Positions 22,225 through 29,429 of a stretch of 43,560 nucleotides of DNA are shown one piece after another (position 1 is the first letter of the stretch; the number at the start of each line of letters is the position of its first letter). Origin of the DNA: Polaromonas sp. (GTDB taxonomy: Bacteria > Pseudomonadota > Gammaproteobacteria > Burkholderiales > Burkholderiaceae). A program made the position numbers and the translations under genes. The notes beneath the pieces were generated by a model, which was given only the letters and a program-made list of their open reading frames with translations, searched no databases and was not told where the DNA came from. The stretch spans positions 1 through 43,560 of the forward strand of contig PNMH01000025.1 of the NCBI GenBank assembly GCA_013823505.1, written 5' to 3'.

Positions 22225-22635
22225 CTATCCCGGAGAATTCCGCATCCAGTCGGCCGTCTGGAAAAAGCTGGTCTTGAGGCGCTCGCGCAGCACCGCGTCC
22301 ACGCCCGTCTCGCCCATCGCCTGGTCCATGCAGGCCAGCCACTGGTCGCGTTCCTGCACGCCGATGGAGAACGGCATGTGGCGCATGCGCAAGCGGGGGT
22401 GGCCGAATTGTTCGGTGTAGAGCTGCGGGCCGCCGAGCCAGCCGCAGAGGAACCAGAACAGTTTTTGGCGCGCGTCGGCCAGCGTGTTGCCGTGGGCTGC
22501 GCGAAGCTCGGCGTAGCCGGGCTCGATGTCCATCAGGTCATAGAAGCGGTCGACCAGGGCACGGACTTTTTCTTCGCCACCGATCCATTCAAACGGTGTG
22601 GCGAACGGCGCGGGTTCTTGAATCTCGGTCGTCAT
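22225..22635 (-). CDS. Truncated haemoglobin, group II
   Basis: This 136-residue trHbO-like globin has the haem signs of group II: Tyr32 at position B10 (DRFYDLM), the proximal His86 in RLRMRHMPF and Trp99 at G8 (RDQWLACM). Members bind oxygen or NO and are linked to oxidative or nitrosative stress. The ATG at 22635 overlaps the stop of the upstream permease gene (ATGA), so it would be translated with it. The preserved distal and proximal residues suggest a working haem protein. Confidence 0.92.
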   Translation of the reverse strand: MTTEIQEPAPFATPFEWIGGEEKVRALVDRFYDLMDIEPGYAELRAAHGNTLADARQKLFWFLCGWLGGPQLYTEQFGHPRLRMRHMPFSIGVQERDQWLACMDQAMGETGVDAVLRERLKTSFFQTADWMRNSPG

Positions 22636-25187
22636 GCTGCGGCCTTGCGCAAGGTTTCCACCACGGGGGTGCGCAACACGCTGCGCAACCCCCACCAGCC
22701 GGCCAGCAGCGCCAGCACGGCGCCGGCCAGCGCGCCGCCCAGCGGCACCCACGGCGAGGCGGTCCAGGAGAACTGGAACACGTAGCGCGCGAGCGCCCAG
22801 CCCACTGCCACGGCCACGCTGGAAGCGAGGAAGCCAGCCAACAGGCCCACGCCCAGCAGCTCGATGCGCTGCACCTGGCGCAGCAACCTGGAGCCCGCGC
22901 CCACCGCGCGCAGGATGGCGAACTCGCGTTCACGCTCGCCGCGGGTGGCGGTGATGGCGGCCAGCAGCACCACCAAGCCGGCGGCCAGCGTGAAGGCGAA
23001 CAAAAACTCCACCGCGCTGATGACCTGGCCCAACACACGCTGCACCTGCGCGATGGTCTGGCTCATGTCGACGTTGGTGATGTTGGGAAACTGGCGCACC
23101 AGCGTGTTGTCGAAACTGGCACCGGCGGCGCTCGCGCCATCGGGCGCGCGGAATGCGCTGATGAAGCTCACCGGCACGTTGGGCACGTTGGCCAGCGGAA
23201 ACACCACGAAGAAATTGACCCGCATGGAACCCCAGTCCACCTTGCGCAGGCTGGTGATGCGGCCTTCGGTCAGCTGGCCGCCGATGTCGAAGCCCAGGCG
23301 GTCGCCCAACTTCAAACCCAATGTCTCGGCCAAGCCTTCTTCCACGCTCACGGCATCGGCTTCGTTGTCGGTCCATTTGCCAGCCACCACGGGGTTGTTG
23401 TCGGGCCTCGTGGCGGTGTTGGAGAGGTTGAACTCGCGGTCCACCAGGCGGGCAGCGCGGTCGTCGGTGTAGTCCTCGGGCTTCACGGCCGCACCGTTGA
23501 TGCTGACCAGTCGGCCCCGGATCATGGGGTACCAGTCGAAGCGCTCCACACCGGCGGTGCGCAGCGCCTGCTGGAACTCGGCGCCCTGCTCGGGCTGCAC
23601 GTTGATGACGAAGCGGTTGGGTGCGTCGGGCGGGGTGGCATTGCGCCAGCTGGAGATCAGGTCGGTACGCAGCAGCACCAGCAGCACCAGTGCGAGCAGG
23701 CCCACCGAGAGCGCGCTGATCTGCACCACGGCGTAGGCTGGGCGGGCCGACAGCTGGCGCGTGGCCATGACGAGGGCGCGCGGCGCGGTGGCTTCGTTCA
23801 CGCTGGCGCGCAGCAGGCGCACGGCGGCGTAACTCGCAGCGGCAAACAGCAGCACGGCTGCGGCGAAGCCGCCCACCGCTATGCCGCCCAGCAGCAGGTC
23901 GCGGCTGGCGGCCAGCAGCAGCGCGGCAAAGCCTGCCATGCCCAGCGCCAGCACGGCCAGCGTGGCGGGCTTGAGCTGGCCCACGTCGCGGCGGATCACG
24001 CGCAGAGGTGGCACCTTGGCCAGCTGCAGCACCGGGGGCAGCCCAAAGGCCATCATGAGGGTGAGGCCCATGCCCAGGCCGAGCAGCACCGGCGTGATGC
24101 CGGGCGGCGGCAGGCTGGCTTCGACCAGGCCCGCGAGCAGCACCACGAACACATGGTGCACCGCGTAGCCGATGGCCACGCCCAAGGCGCTGGCGAACAG
24201 ACCGACGAGGGCGAACTCGAGTGTGTACGCGCGCGCCATGGTGCCCTGCGAGAGGCCGAGCACGCGCAGCATGGCGCAGTCGTCCAGGTGCCGCTGCGCG
24301 AAGCCGCGGGCGGCGATGGCCACGGCCACGGCGCACAAGAGCGCGGCCAGCAGCGCCACGAGGTTGAGGAATTTTTCGGCGCGCTCCAGGGTCTGCTGCA
24401 TTTCGGGCCGCCCGCCTTCGAGCGACTCCAGGCGGATGCCTCGCACGCCGGGCTTGGCCACCTCGGCCTGCGCCCACTGGTTGAAGCGTGCCACCCGGGC
24501 TTCGTCGCCCACCACGGCCAGGCGGTAGTTGAGTCGGCTGGCGGGCTGCACCAGGCCGGTGGCGGGCAAATCCGCGTTGTTGATCATCACTCGCGGCGCG
24601 AAGCTCATGAAGCCGGCGCCCCGGTCGGGTTCCACCACGATCACGCGGGCGATGGTGAGCGAGGCGTCGCCCAGCAGCAGCGGCTGGCCCATCTGCAGGT
24701 TCAAGGACACCAGCAGCGCGGCGTCGACCCAGGCGGTACCTGGCGCGGGAATCTCGCGCGTGGGCGCGTCGGCAGCGGTGGGCGACTCGGCCACGCGCAA
24801 GCTGCCGCGCAGCGGGTAGCCCTCGCCCACCGATTTCAAAGCCACCAGGCGGGCGGCACCGCCCTCTTCGTCGCGAGCGCGGCCCATGGTGGGAAAGCCC
24901 AGCGTCTGGGCCACGGTCAGCCCCAGCTCACGCGCCTGCGCCTCGAAGCTTGGCGGTGGCGTGTTGTCGCTGCTGATCACCACGTCGCCCCCGATGAGCG
25001 CCCGCGCGTCGCGCGACAGGCCCCCCTGCAGCCGGTCGGCAAAGAATCCCACCGCCGACAAGGCCGCCACCGCGAGCGTCACCGCCAACATCAGCAAACG
25101 CAGCTCACCGGCGCGCCAGTCGCGGGTGAGGGAAGACCAGCCCAGAGTCCAGAAGCGGATGGGCAGGGAGGTGGTGGGCTGGGTCAT
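22632..25187 (-). CDS. FtsX/YbbP-type ABC transporter permease
   Basis: This 851-residue permease has an N-terminal helix (about 28-48), a large periplasmic region, three helices near 265-400, a further set of helices near 420-500, a second large periplasmic region, and three C-terminal helices. That is the doubled FtsX layout of E. coli YbbP and relatives, which act with an ATPase (YbbA) and are often near esterase TesA. Neither partner is encoded in this window. The ATG at 25187 (MTQPTTSLP) was chosen because the conserved RFWTLGWSSLTRDW follows. It overlaps the globin start. Confidence 0.9.
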   Translation of the reverse strand: MTQPTTSLPIRFWTLGWSSLTRDWRAGELRLLMLAVTLAVAALSAVGFFADRLQGGLSRDARALIGGDVVISSDNTPPPSFEAQARELGLTVAQTLGFPTMGRARDEEGGAARLVALKSVGEGYPLRGSLRVAESPTAADAPTREIPAPGTAWVDAALLVSLNLQMGQPLLLGDASLTIARVIVVEPDRGAGFMSFAPRVMINNADLPATGLVQPASRLNYRLAVVGDEARVARFNQWAQAEVAKPGVRGIRLESLEGGRPEMQQTLERAEKFLNLVALLAALLCAVAVAIAARGFAQRHLDDCAMLRVLGLSQGTMARAYTLEFALVGLFASALGVAIGYAVHHVFVVLLAGLVEASLPPPGITPVLLGLGMGLTLMMAFGLPPVLQLAKVPPLRVIRRDVGQLKPATLAVLALGMAGFAALLLAASRDLLLGGIAVGGFAAAVLLFAAASYAAVRLLRASVNEATAPRALVMATRQLSARPAYAVVQISALSVGLLALVLLVLLRTDLISSWRNATPPDAPNRFVINVQPEQGAEFQQALRTAGVERFDWYPMIRGRLVSINGAAVKPEDYTDDRAARLVDREFNLSNTATRPDNNPVVAGKWTDNEADAVSVEEGLAETLGLKLGDRLGFDIGGQLTEGRITSLRKVDWGSMRVNFFVVFPLANVPNVPVSFISAFRAPDGASAAGASFDNTLVRQFPNITNVDMSQTIAQVQRVLGQVISAVEFLFAFTLAAGLVVLLAAITATRGEREREFAILRAVGAGSRLLRQVQRIELLGVGLLAGFLASSVAVAVGWALARYVFQFSWTASPWVPLGGALAGAVLALLAGWWGLRSVLRTPVVETLRKAAA

Positions 25188-25221
25188 GGTGTGGGGTTGG
25201 AGAGCCCGTGGCCCTGTGGGT

Positions 25222-25854
<633 letters not shown>

Positions 25855-25926
25855 GGGGAATCTCTCGGCAAAAAAAGTGAACCGAGTTTATGCCCGAACC
25901 CCAGGGCACACGCTGCGTGAGGGCGG

Positions 25927-26787
25927 TCAGGAAGCGCTGACAGCGCGCTCCCGGGCGGCAGGTGCCGGCGGTGGCACCGCGTCAAGCACCAGACGCTCGG
26001 GGTGGGTGTAGCACAGGAAGTGCTTGTTGGTGGCCCGACCAATGGTGCACAGGCCCACGCGCTGCGCCACGTCCAGGCCCATCTGCGTGATGCCGCTGCG
26101 CGAGACCACCACCGCCACCCCCATCTGGGCCGACTTGATGACCATCTCGCTCGTCAAGCGGCCGGTCGTGTAGAAGATCTTGTCGCCTGCGGGCAGGCCG
26201 GTTTGAAGCGGAATCCAGCCGGCAATGGTGTCCACCGCGTTGTGGCGGCCCACGTCTTCCACAAACAATTGCAGGTTTTCACCCAGGAACAGCGCACACG
26301 CATGCACCGAGCCGGCCGACTTGTAGGTGCTCTCCTTGAGGCGGATCGCGTTGACGATGGCGTAGAGCTGTGACTGGCGCAGGACCATGCTGGACGGCAG
26401 CTGGATGCTGTCGATCTCGTCCATGAGGTTGCCGAACACGCTGCCCTGGCCACACCCGGTGGTGACCACGCGCTTGGAGGTGCGCTCTTCGATGTGGTCG
26501 ATGCCGTGTCGGGTCTTGACCGAGGCCGCTCCCACCTCCCAGTCCACGGTGATCGACTCGATCTCGTTGGCAGAGGCGATCAGGCGCTGGTTGAGCAAAT
26601 ACCCCAGCACCAGCCACTCGGGGTGCGCGCCCAGTGTCATGAGCGTCACCAGCTCGCGCTTGTCCACATAGACCGTGAGATCGCGCTCGGCGGGAATGAA
26701 GATCGACTCGCGCTCCCCATGCTGGTTCATGACCTCGACTTCGCGGGTCAGCGGTGCACGGGCATGGGTGAGGTGGGGCAAAGGCAT
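25927..26787 (-). CDS. fdhD: Formate dehydrogenase accessory sulfurtransferase FdhD
   Basis: FdhD hands sulfur from IscS to the molybdenum cofactor of formate dehydrogenase, making the sulfido ligand. The 286-residue protein has the family core, including the conserved FVEDVGRHNAVDTIAGW, TTGRLTSEMV and the VVSRSGITQMGLDVA segments. At the usual CxxC site it reads C112-G-Q-G115, so the second Cys is replaced by Gly. It lies downstream of the formate dehydrogenase operon, beyond a strong hairpin, so it may be expressed separately or by read-through. The ATG at 26787 follows no clear ribosome-binding site. Confidence 0.94.
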   Translation of the reverse strand: MPLPHLTHARAPLTREVEVMNQHGERESIFIPAERDLTVYVDKRELVTLMTLGAHPEWLVLGYLLNQRLIASANEIESITVDWEVGAASVKTRHGIDHIEERTSKRVVTTGCGQGSVFGNLMDEIDSIQLPSSMVLRQSQLYAIVNAIRLKESTYKSAGSVHACALFLGENLQLFVEDVGRHNAVDTIAGWIPLQTGLPAGDKIFYTTGRLTSEMVIKSAQMGVAVVVSRSGITQMGLDVAQRVGLCTIGRATNKHFLCYTHPERLVLDAVPPPAPAARERAVSAS

Positions 26788-26824
26788 GGCGGCAGACTAC
26801 AGCAGATTCAATGGCAACAAAGTC

Positions 26825-26855
26825 AAAGGGCCGGCACCCGAAGGCGCGGCCCTTT
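26825..26855 (-). terminator. Terminator-like hairpin between the fdh operon and fdhD
   Basis: On the minus strand AAAGGGCC pairs with GGCCCTTT, and inside it GCGCC pairs with GGTGC (one G-U) around a TTCG tetraloop, with one bulged base. The 13-bp structure lies about 40 bases after the preceding gene. The 3' side has only a broken T-run (GACTTTGTT), so termination may be partial. Confidence 0.65.
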
Positions 26856-26895
26856 CAAACCCAAACAATCCGGCGAGGATTTGCGCTGGGGCGGA

Positions 26896-27288
26896 TCACT
26901 TGCCGGTGGTGGTGGCAGCAGGCGCTTTGCCACTGGGCGGGCTGGCCGCCGTGGTGGACGGTGAATGGGCGCCCGCCGCTTCGACCGGCTTGGCCACGGC
27001 CACCGCAGCCACAGCCACGTAGGTGAACGGGCCTGGGTCGGCACACGGTGGCAGCGCCACAGCAGGCTTGACGGACTTGCTGGTGGACGCAGCGGTCTTG
27101 AAGTAGTTGCCGGCCGCACGGTCCATGGACAGGCAGAGCTTGTAGTTGTCGACCTTGGCGGCCCAGGCGGTCTTGGCCTTGGCTTCCTCGGCCTTGGCTT
27201 TGGCTTCGTCGGTCAACACGGGCGCGGGCAGCTTGGCGAACACGGACGTGGCCAGCAGCATCGACAGGCACAAAAGGCTGCGTTTCAT
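26896..27288 (-). CDS. Small exported protein at the end of the fdh operon, function unknown
   Basis: This 130-residue protein has a clear signal peptide (MKRSLLCLSMLLATSVFA, cleavage after about 18). A Lys/Ala/Glu-rich helix follows, then KLCLSMDRAAGNYFK with one Cys and a second Cys at PPCADPGPF. It ends in a low-complexity Ala/Pro/Thr/Ser tail (about 95-130). No catalytic motif is visible. AAGGAAA precedes the ATG at good spacing. It lies 33 bases after the gamma-subunit gene, so it is the last gene of the operon before the hairpin. A periplasmic role near the dehydrogenase is inferred from position only. Confidence 0.8.
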   Translation of the reverse strand: MKRSLLCLSMLLATSVFAKLPAPVLTDEAKAKAEEAKAKTAWAAKVDNYKLCLSMDRAAGNYFKTAASTSKSVKPAVALPPCADPGPFTYVAVAAVAVAKPVEAAGAHSPSTTAASPPSGKAPAATTTGK

Positions 27289-27321
27289 GGGATTTCCTTG
27301 TCTCAGAGAAAGTGGGAGCGG

Positions 27322-28542
27322 TCAGGCGGCGCGCGGTGCATCGCTGGTCGCAGCGGCCGCGGCCGTGCGGTGCGCCGGGATCTTGCCGGCCTTGATGTCG
27401 TCGTACCAGAGCTCGTGGTGCTCCTTGGCCCAGGTCTCGTCCACATAGCCGGTCTTCATGGCTTTGTAGGCGCCTTCCATGCCGATGGTGCCCATGTAGA
27501 TGTGGCCCAGGAACATGGCCATCATCAGGATGGTCGCCACCCCGTGGATCATGCTGGCCACCTGCATGTTGGCGCGGGTGTACTCCACGGCCGGCACGAT
27601 CTTGTCGAGGAACACGCCGGAGCCCACCACGATCAGGCCCAGGAAGAACACGCCACCCCAGAACACGACCTTCTCGCCCGCATTGAACCGGTGCGAAGGC
27701 ACTTCAGCGCCTCCAAAGAGTCCGCCTGCCTTCATGATCCAGGCGAAGTCTTCCTTGCTCGGCCAGTTGTCCTTGAGGAAGGTGAAGAAGACCACCGCCA
27801 GCGACACCGCGAACAGCGGGCCGGCAAAGTTGTGCATGTTTTTCAGTGCGTAGGTCAGCCAGCCAAACAGCGTGCTGCCGATGATGGGCAGCAGGAAGAA
27901 CTTGCCGAATGCCATCACCACACCCGACACCGCCAGCACCACGAAGGTGATGGCGTTGATCCAGTGCGCTGCACGCTCCACATACGTGAAGCGCTCAATG
28001 ACACGGCCGGTCTCGCTGCCGTGCAGCTTGATCGTGCCCTTGCCGAAATAGAACAGCGCCAGCGCAACCACGGCGATCAGCAACAACGAACCACCGTAAG
28101 GAATGATCCAGTTGTTGCGCACCTGGCGCCAGGCTTCACCTGCGTTGGTGAAGCGTGAGCCCGGGTACTGCACAAAGCCCTGGATCATGTTGCCGGACTC
28201 GAGGTACGGCAGGCTCGAATAGCCCGTGACACCCTTGCCCACGTCGCGCCACATGGGCGCGTTGTTGCCGGGCTGGACCTTGCCGCGCTCGGCGTTGGTC
28301 TGCTCGCTGTACTTGGGGTCGGTGGATGCGTCGGGCGCGATCTCGAAGATGTTGGCGCTCTTGATGCCCCCCTGCTGGGTGGCGGCCGGCGCAGTCACGG
28401 CTGGCGGCGCCAGGTCGTCCTGCGAAGTGGCCGGCTTCACGGCTTGTGCGCTGGCCATGCCCGCGCTCAGCGCGAACAAGGCCGCCGCCAGCACAGCGGG
28501 CGATGCGAGCTGGCGAAAGCCAGCGGTCAAAAACCGTTGCAT
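27322..28542 (-). CDS. fdhC: Formate dehydrogenase gamma subunit (cytochrome b)
   Basis: This subunit anchors the enzyme in the inner membrane and passes electrons to quinone. The 406-residue protein has a signal peptide (cleavage near residues 32-34, GMASAQA) and a long periplasmic region (about 35-150). Membrane helices of the cytochrome b561-like FdhI family follow. Likely haem His residues are in RAAHWINAITF, NMHNFAGPL, IHGVATILM and LGHIYMGT. It is almost twice the length of E. coli FdnI/FdoI because of the N-terminal part and a Pro/Ala tail. AAGGAA precedes the ATG at 28542. The gene follows the small lipoprotein gene by 13 bases. Confidence 0.92.
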   Translation of the reverse strand: MQRFLTAGFRQLASPAVLAAALFALSAGMASAQAVKPATSQDDLAPPAVTAPAATQQGGIKSANIFEIAPDASTDPKYSEQTNAERGKVQPGNNAPMWRDVGKGVTGYSSLPYLESGNMIQGFVQYPGSRFTNAGEAWRQVRNNWIIPYGGSLLLIAVVALALFYFGKGTIKLHGSETGRVIERFTYVERAAHWINAITFVVLAVSGVVMAFGKFFLLPIIGSTLFGWLTYALKNMHNFAGPLFAVSLAVVFFTFLKDNWPSKEDFAWIMKAGGLFGGAEVPSHRFNAGEKVVFWGGVFFLGLIVVGSGVFLDKIVPAVEYTRANMQVASMIHGVATILMMAMFLGHIYMGTIGMEGAYKAMKTGYVDETWAKEHHELWYDDIKAGKIPAHRTAAAAATSDAPRAA

Positions 28543-28555
28543 ACAGCGTTCCTTG

Positions 28556-28801
28556 TCACTTGGGCATGCGGGTGTAGTCGTTTTGCCCGTACTGGGCGCG
28601 CGACTTGAGCTGCTGTTCCCAGCTGGTCTTGTCGCCCACACTCCAGCCACCTTGGGCGTACTGGCTCTTGCCCACGCCGGTGTAAGGCGCGCCGTCCTGC
28701 TTGACGCCGGCGCCATTCATTTCCTGCGGCTGGTCGCCACAGGCCACCAGGCCCAGCGTCAACGCTGCAGCTGCCATGGAGAAGGTGAAACGCTGGCTCA
28801 T
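28556..28801 (-). CDS. Small lipoprotein between beta and gamma subunit genes, function unknown
   Basis: This 81-residue protein has a lipoprotein signal ending in the lipobox LVAC (Cys at about residue 21) followed by GDQ. The mature part of about 60 residues is polar, with several Gly/Gln/Tyr (YTGVGKSQYAQGGW, SWEQQLKSRAQYGQNDY). I recognise no family. Its ATG at 28801 overlaps the beta-subunit stop (ATGA), and AAGGGA lies upstream, so it is translated together with the dehydrogenase. Asp does not follow the Cys, which favours sorting to the outer membrane under the usual rule, a point worth testing. Confidence 0.82.
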   Translation of the reverse strand: MSQRFTFSMAAAALTLGLVACGDQPQEMNGAGVKQDGAPYTGVGKSQYAQGGWSVGDKTSWEQQLKSRAQYGQNDYTRMPK

Positions 28802-29400
28802 GATTTGGTCCCTTGTGCGGTGCCGTACGCGGTGCCCCAGCCCCAGACTTCGGCACCTTTGCCGCGGGTCAGCACGCGGCTGCGGAAGATATCGGCCACC
28901 ACGTCGCCGTCGCCAGCGAGCAGGGCTTTGGTAGAGCACATCTCGGCGCAAGCTGGCAGCTTGCCTTCGGCCAGGCGGTTGCGGCCGTACTTCTCGAACT
29001 CGTCCTGGCTGCCGTGGGCTTCGGGGCCACCGGCGCAGAAGGTGCACTTGTCCATCTTGCCGCGCACACCAAACGTGCCCTGCGACGGGAACTGCGGTGC
29101 GCCAAACGGGCAAGCGTACGAGCAGTAGCCGCAGCCGATGCACACGTCCTTGTCGTGCAGCACCACACCTTCGTCGGTGCGGTAGAAGCAGTTCACCGGG
29201 CACACGGCCATGCAGGGCGCATCGCTGCAATGCATGCAGGCCACCGAGATGGATTTTTCGCCGGGCACGCCGTCGTTGAGCGTAACCACGCGGCGGCGGT
29301 TCACGCCCCAAGGCACCTCGTGCTCGTTCTTGCAGGCGGTCACACAACCGTTGCATTCGATGCAGCGCTCTGCATCACAGATGAATTTCATTCTTGCCAT
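28798..29400 (-). CDS. fdhB: Formate dehydrogenase beta subunit, four [4Fe-4S] clusters
   Basis: This 200-residue ferredoxin-like subunit moves electrons from the alpha subunit to the cytochrome. Four cluster sites are visible: C13/16/19/23, C55/58/63/67, C87/90/93/97 and C119/122/151/155. Unlike E. coli FdnH/FdoH (close to 300 residues) it has no C-terminal membrane helix, so it must be held by the other subunits. It has no signal peptide and would be exported with the Tat-bearing alpha subunit. AGGAG precedes the ATG at 29400. The stop overlaps the lipoprotein start. Confidence 0.95.
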   Translation of the reverse strand: MARMKFICDAERCIECNGCVTACKNEHEVPWGVNRRRVVTLNDGVPGEKSISVACMHCSDAPCMAVCPVNCFYRTDEGVVLHDKDVCIGCGYCSYACPFGAPQFPSQGTFGVRGKMDKCTFCAGGPEAHGSQDEFEKYGRNRLAEGKLPACAEMCSTKALLAGDGDVVADIFRSRVLTRGKGAEVWGWGTAYGTAQGTKS

Positions 29401-29429
29401 GTTTTTCTCCTGTTGCCGTGGGCCGGTGC

